A stretch of DNA of 64,000 nucleotides from Lytechinus pictus. Its lineage: Eukaryota > Echinodermata > Echinoidea > Temnopleuroida > Toxopneustidae. A model generated the notes under the pieces. That model made no database searches and was not told where the DNA came from. It saw only the letters and a program-made list of their open reading frames with translations. Location: contig NC_087261.1 of the NCBI RefSeq assembly GCF_037042905.1, positions 13,342,217-13,406,216 on the forward strand, read 5' to 3'. The translations under genes were made by a program, and so were the position numbers. Shown in pieces: positions 11,604 through 22,262 of the stretch (its first letter is position 1; the number at the start of each line of letters is the position of its first letter).

Positions 11604-12985
11604 GATACATAAGATTTATATAGCGCACTTTCCATCCTGATTAGATGCTCAAGGCGCTTTAGAGCAGAACAAAACTATTTACATATAATACATGTCTGAA
11701 CAATAAGTCAACGTCTATCAAAAAACACTTTTGTACAGGTATGTTTTCAGGTTGCCCTTGAAGGTGGTCACTGAAGTCTGGGTTTTCAAACTATTTGGGA
11801 GAGAATTCCACAGGCTAGGCCTGCATGAGCAAATTAAAGGCCCGCTCCCCGCATGATTTCTTAGCAACTGGAATTTGTAAGAGATTAGATGATGAGGATC
11901 GTATATTTCTTGAGGGTTGGTAATGATGCATCAAAGACCTATTGTAACTGGGGGAAGTTCCATTGACTATATATGAAAAATCAAAAAAAGGATTTTAAAG
12001 ACTATGCGTTCATTCAGGGGCAACCAGTGAAGAGTTTTCAATATAGGGGTGATGTGGCTGCGCTTGCTAGATAGAGTTACAATACGCGCAGCTGCATTTT
12101 GCAACCTTTGCAATTTTCCAAGTTGAGAATCTGGTAAGTTGTAAAGGAGGCTATTACCAAAATCGAATCGTGAAGAAATGAGTGAATGTACCAGTTTCTC
12201 TGTTGCTGAGCGAGTGAGATATTTTCTTATGAAACCAATATTGCGCAATTGATAACGAACTGATCTGCAAATGTTTGTAATCTGGTTGGACATGGACATC
12301 TGAGAATCAAAGATAACTCCAAGATTGCGACATGTTTTTGACAAGGGGATGTCATTACCTGAGATAGAAATGGAATCAATGTTGAATTTGTTAAGTTGAA
12401 ACTTTGAGCCAAAAACTAAAAAATCACATTTACTATGGTTCAAAAGTAACGAGTTTGACTTCAACCAAGTGTCAATGTCCATTATGCATCTTTCAAGATC
12501 ACAGAGGGCTTGTGTGGCACTAGTTTGATTGGGTGAAAGCGATATAAAAATCTGAATATCATCTGCATTTAAGTGATAGTGAACAGAGTGACGTTAAAAA
12601 ATATCATGAAGCCCTGTCAAATAAATGGAAAACAAAGTGGGCCCTCCAACAGAGCCCTGGGGGACGCCGCAGACCAGTGGCCTAGATGAAGAGGTAACAC
12701 CATTGATGAGGACTGACTGTGAATGCAATGAGAAATAAGATTTCAGTCATTGTAGGGCCTTGCCCTGAACACCTAAACTAGTCAGAGTGTTAATAAGTAT
12801 GGTGTGGTCTACGGTGTCAAAAGCGGCCGACAGATCTAGGAGTACCATTGCTGTGACAGATCCACTGTCCATTTTCTGTAAGATAAAGCTAGAAACATTA
12901 GTGAGGAGCGTCTCGACACTTTGATGAGGTCGATAGGCAGACTGAAACGGGTCAAATAAATCATGTTCTAACAACGAATTCCCAA
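11604..12985 (-). mobile_element. L2-like LINE, 5'-truncated and inactive
   Basis: Minus-strand reverse-transcriptase sequence. At the start is LLDLSAAFDTVDH (RT motif A), then GVPQGSVGGPTLFS, then the catalytic box. The C-terminal part contains RLQNAAARIV, HITPILKTLHWLPL and KILFLIFHI, typical of the L2/CR1 group. The 3' end has a GCGCTATATAAAT stem-loop and an ATT-rich tail. Endonuclease and upstream parts are absent. Confidence 0.85.
11967..12974 (-). pseudogene. Degenerate reverse transcriptase of L2-like LINE
   Basis: The frame opens at 12974 and is broken by a TGA after GVQGKALQ (codon just upstream of 12747). Homology continues below to about 11967. The catalytic box reads NADD (12558-12569) where active enzymes have YADD or FADD, so tyrosine/phenylalanine is replaced by asparagine. 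Together with the missing N-terminus this shows a dead copy. A 171-codon C-terminal piece (11967-12482) stays open. Confidence 0.85.
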
Positions 12986-13776
12986 TTATTACATATTGTC
13001 CACCATTTTTTTCACAATAGAACCTCCCGTTTCGCGATCACATTATTTATTAAGTGCGATCCATATCCACTTCGCATTTTCCTACACAGTATTTGAAATA
13101 GTGTTGAATTGACCCCTCTTTTGCGCTCGCTTTGTGTAGTTATATACCTATCCCGTTCATGATTACGAAAAGTGCTTAGAATTTCAATTTTTTAGGTCGG
13201 AAATTCAGAAATTTTCAGCTTGCTTCGCGCTCGCATTATTTGAATGTTGAAGGATATATAGTCTTCTTTATTTGCAATATAAAAAATTGTTATCATTTTT
13301 ATTCATGGCTGATTGGAGACGGTCCTTAACAGGTCCATTTTTTATCATGCCCGAATTTTATTGGAATTTTCTGCTCGCGCTTCGCGCTTGCAATAATTAT
13401 TTAGTTAACGTGTGCATCTTGTTCAGGGTTAACAATTAAAAAAATTAGCTCGCGCTTCGCGCTCGCTCTATTTAATACGGGCTCATGAGATTATTATATG
13501 CATTGTTTTGCTTTATAAGAATAAAGCTAGGAAGTGACTGTGAGGACTACCCCTTCAAAGAAACAAATAAAAATCAACTTTGAGTGGCCGATGGGGTAAA
13601 ATGTGGGTTATTTTTTCGCTTCCCGGGCCCCTATTGGCTAAAGCTGGATCCGCCCCTGTTAATCTCTGAAGTTTTTTTCCTCCAACCCCACCAATATTTG
13701 TAGGCCAATCATTTTTTTACAGCAAACTTTCTGTCAGGCTGAACTTCCCCGTTAAAGATCAATTGATTGTTCTCAC

Positions 13777-13975
13777 CTGGAAAATTGCTGAAGGCACTAA
13801 AAAGACCAAGAGCGATCCCTATATCGGTTGGTGTCGTTCTGAGACTCAGGTTGATATTTTCCAAGTAGATACCCATCGTCTTAATAATTCCTACATGACC
13901 ACATGTCCTAATAAACGTTATTAACACAATAGGAAAACTCTGAGAAGTTACGATTTTGCAAAGGTCACCGGCCAT
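13777..13975 (-). CDS. Orphan first exon of a monocarboxylate transporter-like protein
   Basis: The frame starts at ATG 13975-13973 and runs 66 codons to a canonical donor (CCAG|GTGAGA). The peptide has a hydrophobic segment (about residues 14-30, SFPIVLITFIRTCGHVGI), then KTMGIYLENINLSL, TPTDIGIALGLFSAFSNFP. That order (first membrane helix with G-x-x-K-T/S-x-G, short loop, second helix) recalls the N-terminus of SLC16 transporters of invertebrates. An acceptor-like TTTCAG lies 5' of the ATG (about 13996). No downstream exon could be recognised to the left, where repeats dominate, so this may be a true first exon with distant partners or a gene fragment. Assignment is from memory of the family. 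Confidence 0.5.
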
Positions 13976-13995
13976 GATAGATACACCGACTGTCT

Positions 13996-14332
13996 GAAAC
14001 TCCCCATCTGGATAAGTATAACACAGCAAATACGATCTCAGTGAAACGTGCCTCGCGTTATATGAAATCCCTCAGTGCATGCAGGCTTTTCTTTTAATAC
14101 TTCAATGGTCCTATTGTCATTTACAGACAACGCCGAATGGAATTCATAATATAAACACATATCCCTTTGCTAAAATCCATTATACTGTTCAAACCGCCCT
14201 TTCATGCCATAAAAAATCGTAATCTGAATGATGATTTAAGTGAAAAAAAGGGCTAATGACGAATATTTAGCACGTGTGAAACCGAACTAAAACATACTGA
14301 TTAGAATCACGAGCGCTAATCACAGAAATTGA
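13996..14332. other. No feature recognised
   Basis: AT-rich sequence between the transporter-like exon and the hairpin beside the mariner-like element. Could hold 5' sequence of the transporter-like gene, but no exon is supportable. Confidence 0.4.
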
Positions 14333-14364
14333 CGACGAAATTCACGACATCGTGAATTTCGTCG
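14333..14364. repeat. Perfect 15-bp stem hairpin
   Basis: CGACGAAATTCACGA, the spacer CA, then the exact complement. It lies four bases outside the TA that precedes the mariner-like element. Confidence 0.95.
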
Positions 14365-14369
14365 ATATA

Positions 14370-16140
14370 CAGTGCGTCGCAAAAAAAACTATACACTTTT
14401 GAAATGGCTGCCAAATAAAAAATATATCACGTTGGGGGGCGAAGACTTATATATATGGAAAGCCAATAAAGTCAACTTCCAAACGACACCAAAAAGTTGG
14501 AAAACTATTCATGCTTGAGCGAGCACTGCCCACTGAAACAAAGGGTGTGAAAATTAGCGTGGGTCGGAATTAGCCCTCCAATTTCTTTAAAGTTTTTTTT
14601 GTTTGGTCCTTGCAAAGTTGAGGGTTTTGTGATGAATTTATAATGATCAATTGTGATCAGTTTGTTGTTTGAGAAAATTTCATGCGTTATTAAATTGAAA
14701 TTTAATGCATGAGTGATCACGAATTGCAATTTTTAGTGCAGCATTTTGACTTTATCATGTGGATCTCAGCAATGCGTTCATGAGAGTCAGAAGAATAGGG
14801 GGTAAAATAGGACTTAAGTAGGTGAAGAACGTTGATTGGATAATGGTCAACAGAACATTTAGCAACCCCTCTCTCCATCTCTAACCCCCCCCCCCCCCCC
14901 CCCATTTCTCCCCTCCTGAGAGACTAAGCCTGGCTAGGCTGGGCAGAAATTGGCCTTTCAGTTTTTTGAGTGGTTAGTCCCTTGGAACTTGCAAAGCTCA
15001 GTATGTTATGCTAAATTAATAAGTAAGAAAAGTTTTGGTTTCTAAGGCAAATTTTATGAGTTACTAAATTGAAATTTAATGCACGAGTGATTAGGAATTG
15101 TAATTTTAGTGTAGCATATTCGTCTTGTGGACCCCAGCAGTGTGTTCGTGAGAGTCAGAGTAATGTGATGGTACATGTTAAGAGGGCAAGTCATGGTAAG
15201 ACTTGGTTAAAAGGGCATTCCTCTTGTTTTTTGCCTTTAACAAATTTTGTACCCCCCCCCCTTCCACATCAATTTCCCAGTCCCCCTCTCTCTCACTTCC
15301 TGGATTGTAGCCTATTCAAAACTTAACTGCCAAGAGACCAGTAGCTGATGGTCAGTGTTTTTTTAATTGAATGATTACCAAGAAAATGACGGATTATGAT
15401 GATTTAAGAAATAATTTATTGAAAAACTGAATGTCTAATTGATCATATTGCACATTGAATGAGTTTATTTATGTATAAATTGTTGATTAAATGATTGATA
15501 GGAAAAAGTTGATGATCCAATTCAGAATGTATCATTAAATCACATTCTGCTCTGGACTTCACGCGTAGATGACAATAGCCATCAGTCTCTCAACAGGAGG
15601 GGAGGGCGGGAGAGAGGGAGGGGGGGGGGGCTAAATATTCTATTGACCCTTATTCCATCAACCTACATGTACTTCTCCCACTTAAGTCCTATCTCACCCC
15701 TTACTCTTCCGACTCCCACGAACACATTGCTGAGATCCACACGATAAAGTTGGAAATGCTGCCAAAAAAGTGTAATCTGTGTTCACTCATGCATTAAAGT
15801 TCAATTTAATGATTTATGAAATATGCTTAAACAACCAAAACTGGTCACGGTTGATCATTAATTTATCACAACGCCCTTAACTTTGCAATTTCTAAAGGAT
15901 TTGCCTCTCAAAAACTGTCATAAATTGGTAGGCTAATTCCGGCCAACCCTAATTTTCATAACCTTTATTTGTTTGTGTGGGCAGTGCTCGCTCAAGCATG
16001 AATAGTTTTTTCAACATTTTGGTGTCATTTTAAAGTTGACTTTATTGGCTTCCATATATGTAAGTGTTTTCCGCCATAAGTGATATATTTTTTATTTGAC
16101 AGCCATCGCAAAAGTGTATAGTTTTTTAGGGGACGCACTG
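14370..16140. mobile_element. Mariner-like foldback element, 1.77 kb
   Basis: The ends are CAGTGCGTC and its complement, with TA immediately outside at both (14368-14369, 16141-16142), as in Tc1/mariner insertion. The inverted repeats continue about 65 bp almost unbroken (AAAACTATACACTTTTG, then ATAAAAAATATATCAC), and weaker inverted homology extends some 550 bp inwards (GCAGTGCTCGCTC at about 15980 against GAGCGAGCACTGC at 14517). Two direct copies of the arm interior (about 14560-14900, 14940-15300) add to the structure. No DDE transposase frame, so non-autonomous. Confidence 0.8.
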
Positions 16141-16142
16141 TA

Positions 16143-16541
16143 CAATGTATGTGTGAGTGTTAAAAGGAGAGATAATTATGAAGTACCATCACAATATTGA
16201 AGGGCCAATAGCCTTGGCCCTTAATTGGGCTTAGATGGGCGATTAATTTCCTCTCTGTAGTTTTTCTGTATTATTAGTAAGACTACACAATGCTCTATTT
16301 CAAAGTTTTAGTAATAAACATGTTTTTAATTAGATATCTTTGTAAATACCATCGGGCAAAATGCTGAAAATTTCATTAAAATCGGATAACGAATAAGAAA
16401 ATTATAGAATTTTAAAGTTTCTTCAAACATTTTAAATCAGGAATACAAGTTTACTGTTTTACAAGGTTTCATATCTTAGCAATGTTTTATATAAAAAAAA
16501 AAGGGTTATAAATATAATGTTCGTGACGTGTTTATTTTGTA
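16143..16541. repeat. Relic of palindromic family A
   Basis: 16355-16400 contains GCAAAATGCTGAAAATTTCA and AAAATCGGATAACGAATAA, the diagnostic internal words of family A (intact copy at 28956-29537). Ends are not recognisable. The rest is AT-rich and unassigned. Confidence 0.55.
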
Positions 16542-16549
16542 TGTACATG

Positions 16550-17814
16550 CATGGGTGTCGATCGGTATTCTTGGTTGGGGGGGATGATTGACACAAATGT
16601 TCTTGTGGATGGGGATCTTTCAACATTACCCCCACTAAAATCCCAAGTTAGGACATTTTTCTTTTTGCCAAAATAAGAAAAAATCAATCAAGTTTAGTTA
16701 TTCAAGTTCATAACAATAACAAGAATGACATGGAAAAAAACATTCGATGTTCATATCCGAAGATACGCTTTAGAGAGAAATGAATGATTATTCTTTCTGA
16801 AACCCCCTGAAACCATTCATTGATTTCACTTATAAAAATAATTGTAAAAATATTATCATATATTGAGCTCACTAAACCTCAATATTTTTATGAGAGGTAT
16901 CTGATGGGGACACATGATAAAATGTTTGATATTAATTACATCCAACCGCATACAACAAAATAACATACATATGAGCTACTGATCACCAAACGACCATTAT
17001 GACTTTTTAAAAGTGATTTTTTGCATTTGATATGGGCTCAGATATGTCCACGATATAATCAGGATAATTTGCTCAAGAGCTTTTACATGTTTTATGACCA
17101 ACGCGTTTTGTTAGATATGCGCAAAGAGAAATTATTGGTAGCTTGTTAATTTCGCGCATTGGAATTTGGTAACAATTACTTTGTATGACAGCGATGCCTG
17201 GCGATTTACTTATTTTACATAACAAAAATGAAGTGATATTCAAAAGGGTTGTATATTAAATGGGACAAACATCATGCACTTGGATGTGGGGAGGGGTAAA
17301 TCTGAGAAAAGTTATTTGTACTTTTTCAAGATCTACCCCTCTGGGATTTACGTCCATGGGGTTTTCCCCGTTTATCTTGCTACCCTTTTACTCCCGTTTA
17401 TTTTTCCACCCTTTTGAATTTATTGATTTATTAAAATTAATTTATTCACTACTGGTGGGAAGGAATAACTTATCAACAAAAGTTTTTTTTCGTCGGGGTC
17501 CTTTTATGTCATGTGTTCAAAAATATCATATACATAAACATTTCATTCTTTTTCATCTTGACCCTCCACCCATCTGTTTAAAAGTCCTGGAAAAGAATGT
17601 TTTTATTTAATAACAAGGTACACAGATTGCGAAGGAAACAAACTGACTGATGGCATACTATAATCATCATGATCAAACTTCATTTTGTCATCATCATTAT
17701 CATTTTTCTACCCTAAATTATTGGGGGGGGGATAATAATACAGGCCACCCCCCACTTGAAATATTGGGGGAATATATCCCCCCATCCCCCCCCCCCCCGT
17801 GATCGACACCCATG
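16550..17814. mobile_element. hAT-like MITE with 8-bp target duplication
   Basis: A 1,265-bp element has 14-bp perfect inverted ends CATGGGTGTCGATC. The octamer TGTACATG flanks it directly on both sides (16542-16549 and 17815-17822). An 8-bp duplication with ends starting CA points to the hAT superfamily. The interior is AT-rich with G/C runs near both ends (16576, 17724, 17790). The 116-codon frame at 17260-17610 has no transposase features, so the copy looks non-autonomous. Confidence 0.82.
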
Positions 17815-17822
17815 TGTACATG

Positions 17823-18235
17823 TGAACCTCTGTATTTGCTTATAAAAGGGGATAGCCCATATTAGTACTTTTACTTATATTATCCCCCACTTCATTATGG
17901 TACCTAAGGGGGGGGGGGGGCAGGGGGCAGACTGCCCCCCTGACGAGTCACAACTCATGCAGGGGACGTACCCCTGCCCCCCACCTCTGACGAGTCACAA
18001 CTGATCCAGGGGATCGAAAAAAATGCAAAGAAAACCGACGTGTGACCCCTCTTTTGAACTTGAAGACCTTTTTTTTTTTTTTTTTTTGCTTGTCATTTTT
18101 TTCTGATACGAAATCCTTTATTTGTGGTTGAAAAAAAAAATGTTTGCTTGTCAAATTTTTTCGCGGACGATATCCCCCCAAAAAATTGTCCACCTTTTGG
18201 AAAATCCTGGGTACGTCGCTGCCCCACGTACCGCT
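17823..18235. repeat. Repeat with GGGGACGTACCC / GGGTACGTCGC ends
   Basis: A G-run and the duplicated words GACGAGTCACAACT (17942, 17989) are followed by T-runs and end in CTTTTGGAAAATCCTGGGTA. The last block matches the right end of the element at 57424-57641 (CTTTTGGAAAATCCTGGATC), so the two are related. Confidence 0.5.
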
Positions 18236-18251
18236 TGATACATGAAGAGTT

Positions 18252-19045
18252 TAGTTGCAAAAGGTGTTAGGTCCACTTTTTACCATTCCGAGAAAAAACA
18301 CGTTTTTTATTCTCACTTACTGCAATACTCTTATGAGAAATTAAATTGTCATGATGTACTACCCTATCATGTGAACATAAAATTGGGTATAAAAGAAATC
18401 TACCCGTCTTCAATTTTTTTCTATATATTCTTTTGAAAATTATAATTGTGGACCTAACCCCTTTTGCAACTAAACTGAAATGAATCCAATCTATTTTTAT
18501 CAAAAAGGTGATTTTTCTTTGCCACTTTTATTCACGTTTTCACGTGAATTTCAAATTTTCGTTTTTTTCATCAGAGCGACTAAAATTTTGAGGATTTGAG
18601 ACAGAAAACAAAAACTTATGAACAATGGACCTAACCCCTTTTGACAAATGAGCTCTTTAGAATAGTTTGTTTGCAAAAGGGATTAGGTCCACTCCAAGAA
18701 AATCATTTTTTTTATTCTCCCATATTGCAATATTCTTAAGCGATACCTTACCATGAGAACATAAAATTAGGTATTAAAAGAAATTCACCTGTCTTGATAT
18801 TTTTGTAAATATCATTTTCCAAAAAAAAATCTGTGTGGACCTAACCCCTTTTGCAACTAAACTGAAATGGACCTAACCCCTTTTGAAAAAAGGTGATTTT
18901 TCTTTGCCATTTTATATCACTTTTTAATGGGAATTTCAACTTTTCTTTGGTATCATTTAATAGAGCTACTAACAAATCTATACATTGAGGCAAAAGAAAT
19001 CAAATTTGATGAAAAATGGACCTAACCCCTTTTGCAAGTGAGCTC
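18252..19045. mobile_element. Array of MITEs with GGACCTAACCCCTTTTGCAA ends
   Basis: The 20-mer GGACCTAACCCCTTTTGCAA or a close variant occurs about seven times: complemented near 18252 and 18668, direct near 18452, 18625, 18837, 18869 and 19018. Complement/direct pairs bound two similar units of about 220 bp (18252-18476 and 18660-18862) with related interiors (a TGCAATA(C/T)TCTTA word, ACATAAAATTGGGTAT-like sequence). This is a tandemly nested inverted-repeat element. Confidence 0.7.
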
Positions 19046-19074
19046 TTCACATGCTGGTTTGTACAATTTTTTTT

Positions 19075-20092
19075 AAATTTAAATTGTGAAATTAGATAAA
19101 TTCAATTTGATAATTTATGTACGCTCTCATAAATATTCATTAGCTTGGCTGATGGATCCGTCAGGACAACTACTCCCACCGCCAGACAAATATCATCCGG
19201 AAAAATGCCACAAACAACTAAAATCTTAGGACTGACAGACAACTACCTTCCAGGACAATTACCCCTAATAACCACCCGAAGGACAACTTCCTCCTCTTAT
19301 TCTTTATCTTTTTGTAGTTCTCATTTTTATGTTATCCTAAGCATGCTAAGTGACGCAGATGATAACGATGATATGAGGCTCGGTGACATTTTGTTATTTA
19401 TGATTGCTTTTATCATCAACATTATTTTCATAATTATATTGATATTATATCTGGAAATGAAATCATTTTTGAACTTGATATTCATGCATTTTTTATTTTC
19501 ATTTTAATTCATTTATTTTATATTTAATATTGTGATTTTGGGGGTATTTTTCCATGTATAACTTATATATATTTTGTTAAATACATTTATCTTTATCTGA
19601 ATTAAGTTTACCACTCTCCATTAAGTTGGGGGCAGGGCTGCTTCCAAGCCCCCCCCCCCCTCATTCTCTCTCTCCATGGTCCCAGCTTCTGTTTAGAAAG
19701 TGGTTGTAGGCCTATTTGATTTCCCCCGAGAATGGATTGATCGAAGGTACTTCTGGGGGTCATTGATTGTCACGGCCCCCAGTTAATTTTTCTGGGGGTA
19801 CTTGCCCTGGGGCAATTGTTCTACGGAGTAGTTATTATGGGGGGTTGTCCTAGAGGGTAGTTGCCCGGGGGGGGGGGGTAATTGTCCTAGGGGTTTCCTG
19901 GGGGTAGTTGTCCTGGGGCGTGGGGGTGACTTTCCTGGAGGGTAGTTGTCCTGGGGGTGGTTATCCAGGGGATATAGTTTTCCTGATAATAGGCTGGATT
20001 ATGTCATGTCCCCACTTTCCTTTTTTTTAAATTTAGTTATTCATTTAGTTCAATTCATATAATGTTCAGCCTGGAGTGGCCCTTTAAAAGAT
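19075..20092. repeat. Family A copy split by an iterated element
   Basis: Left piece: ATAAATATTCATTAGCTTGGCTGATG (in parts) just before 19160. Right piece: GTCCCCACTTTCCTTTT from about 20008 and an end reading CAGCCTGGAGTGGCCCTTTAA near 20085. In intact copies these parts are contiguous, so 19160-19990 is an insertion. Confidence 0.6.
19160..19990. mobile_element. Centre-inverted iterated element, AGGACAACTACC motif
   Basis: The left part (19160-19290) repeats variants of GGACAACTAC and AGGACAATTACCCC. The right part (19800-19985) repeats the complement, GGGGGTAGTTGTCCTGG, at least seven times. The middle (19300-19790) is AT-rich. Terminal TCAGGA(C/A)AACTA is inverted at both ends. It sits in a family A copy. 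The 120-codon frame at 19145-19507 overlaps the iterations and is not believed. Confidence 0.65.
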
Positions 20093-20361
20093 CATAACTT
20101 TATTGTCACTCGTATTATGAAATTGTCACAGCTCTGTTTTCTGATTTTATTTGTGCAAATCAGTTTATTTTCAGCCTAGAGCAGCCCTTTGACATGTTTG
20201 ATATATTGGAAATGAATGATTGAGCGGTGTCTGTATCTCGCAGACCTATGATAAAAATATGACACCATTTCAGGGATTGTTAAAACCATAATTGGGAATG
20301 AAAAGAGTGCAGCTTTTAAGAATGGCAACTTATCTGATGAATGGTAAATAAAACTCATAAA
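20093..20361. other. Family A end fragment and unassigned DNA
   Basis: Near 20171 TTCAGCCTAGAGCAGCCCTTT resembles a family A right end. Otherwise nothing recognised. Confidence 0.4.
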
Positions 20362-20973
20362 AGGGATGGTCCGGGTAGAAAATATTTAAATCTAAATAAA
20401 TAGAGTAAAATTCATAAAGCAAAATGCTGAAAATTGTATCAAAATCGGATAACAAATACCAGAGTTATTTAATTTAAAAGTTTATCAATATTTTGTGAAA
20501 ACAAGGACATGCACATCGTCATGAATATTCATTAGCTGGGCTGATGATGTCACATCCCCACTTTCCCTTTTCTTATGTTATTACATGAAATCATAACTGT
20601 TTCATTTTTTCATACTTGTGTAAATGATGTGTCTCCATTAGGATGAAATAGGTTGCGGCAATAAATAACTAATGAACTTAATCCGTTTCCAATCCAATTG
20701 CTTTAGATCTTGGTAGAAAAAATTGGAATAAACCTAATTTCATGTAATAAAATACAAAAGAACTAGTGGGGATATGACATTATCAGCCAACCTATAAATC
20801 AATATTCAGAAAGACATGTCTAGAACTGTTTCCCCGGCCGGAATAATGCAAATCTTTAAAATTCAATAAATCCGTTATATGTTATCCGATTTTGATCAAA
20901 TTTTCAGCATTTTTCTGTGTGAATTTTACTATCTATTTATTAGATAGAAATATCTCTAGCCTGGAACATCCCT
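20362..20973. mobile_element. Palindromic family A element
   Basis: Starts AGGGATGGTCCGGG and ends in a diverged complement (CTGGAACATCCCT). The central palindrome holds ATGAATATTCATTAGC, TGATGTCACATCCCC and later GGGGATATGACATTATCAGCC. The flanks have decayed from TTAA (TAAA left, TTAG right). Non-coding. Confidence 0.75.
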
Positions 20974-21740
20974 TTAGCACATAAAACGGGGCCTTTTTAA
21001 AGATGAAAAGGACACTGAACACCTGAAAGCAAGGAGCATTTTCCCCTTGCCCCTGCCCACGGATCGCTGCCCCTACTTTAACGCACTGCTTGGACAATGA
21101 AAAATATAGTATTACTAAAAAAAATGAAAGGGTTTACCAAAATATAAGTTTCAAGGTGGCATGGATCGTACTCGTAGATGCACTAATTTGACTGCTAAGC
21201 GTAAGTGCCTCGTCAAGGGAGAAATTTCTCAATTTTTTCAGTTATGAAACTGATTTTTATTTAGCCACGATAAATGCCTTCATTATTTTGTTTATTTCTA
21301 TCTTTGAATGATTATTTAGTTACTCTAAGGGCTGGTCGGGACACTTGGTGCAGGTTAAAAAAATCGTCTTCCCCCGCTTTCAGCATGGGCCCAATGGGGA
21401 TTAAACACCTACCCCTCCCCCCTCCACCCGTCGATCTGCTACAGAAATCTGTACATGTAGATCAATACGATTTGTAAATATCTTGTGCCCACAATCATTA
21501 TATTGATTATTATGGCATATGAACGTCAAGATATACTTGACCTGAATTTTGCCGGGACCGGCAGGTGCAATACACCGGGTGATCACCCTACTCTTTGACG
21601 AATAGTGTATTGGTTTTAACGTGCATAGGTTGTGACTCTCCTGTACACGGGATCAACATTTGCGTCCTTTCCGATGGACGGAGTGTTTTCCAACTGCATT
21701 CACACCTGCACTGAATCCCAAACATGCTCTCTAATAAAGC
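20974..21740. other. No gene recognised
   Basis: Mixed-composition DNA with short open frames on both strands, none showing a domain or splice-consistent exon. Confidence 0.4.
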
Positions 21741-22025
21741 AAGGTTTCCACTTTGGCGAGTTAACATCGCGAGTAATGGCGAGTTATGGAGAGTTGCCAA
21801 AATGGGGCACTCGCGGCGATTACTCGCATAAAGCTCACCATGAAACTCGGGATAACTCGCGACAACTCGGCATGGCTCGGCGGAGCTCTTTCAAGCTCGG
21901 GACAACTCTCCTTGAAGTCGTGAGCAGTTTCAAAATTTTTGTACATGTTCAAAAATTTTGCTATCTCACTGTAACTCGTGTTGAACTCACCTAAACTCGT
22001 CATATACTCGCAGTACTTGCAATAC

Positions 22026-22262
22026 CGGTGTGTTGGCTCAGTTGGTAGAGCGTCCGTCTCAAAACCGGGAGGTCGGGGGTTCAAACCCCGGCCGCGTCAG
22101 ACCAAAAGACGTTAAAAGATGGGAGTTGCTGCTACCCTGTTTGGCGTTCAACGATTAAAGGGATAGAGCCTCGTCGATCTGGCGCTGCACAGCGGCTGCC
22201 GGGCCCACGATCAATTGGGCAAAGCAAATTTTCGGAGTATTTCATTTCATGTCTATTTCGAA
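22026..22262 (+). mobile_element. tRNA-derived SINE
   Basis: The head looks like a tRNA: TTGGCTCAGTTGGTAGAGCG (A box and D arm) then GGTCGGGGGTTCAAACCCCG (T arm with perfect 5-bp stem). The acceptor stem does not pair and the anticodon stem is broken, so it is not a working tRNA. The body continues with GTTAAAAGATGGGAGTTGC and ends near GGGCAAAGCAAATTTTCGG. Confidence 0.7.

Larger units (their letters stand above)
11384..13660. mobile_element. GCTCGCG-family DNA element hosting an L2-like LINE
   Basis: The left end reads GCAGATCCAGGGGGC and the right end reads GCTGGATCCGCCCCTG, giving inverted ends of the (G)GGC(A/G)GATCCAG type also seen at 57.42-57.64 kb. Between them, iterated TTTTCTGCTCGCG / CTTCGCGCTCGC blocks (near 11530 and 13020-13480) match the window start. 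The minus-strand LINE at 11604-12985 lies inside, so the original element was about 0.9 kb. Target duplication not determined. Confidence 0.55.

Noticed and set aside
17260..17610. 116-codon frame inside the hAT-like MITE, considered as transposase remnant
   Set aside because: No hAT dimerisation or DDE-type signature; composition matches its AT-rich surroundings.
21632..21994. 120-codon plus-strand frame at the left edge of the ACTCG element
   Set aside because: Crosses the element boundary at 21741 and the iterated motif; not a credible gene.
22026..22100. tRNA-like sequence with D arm and perfect T arm
   Set aside because: Acceptor strands do not pair and the anticodon stem is mismatched; the sequence continues into a SINE body. 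Not called a tRNA gene.
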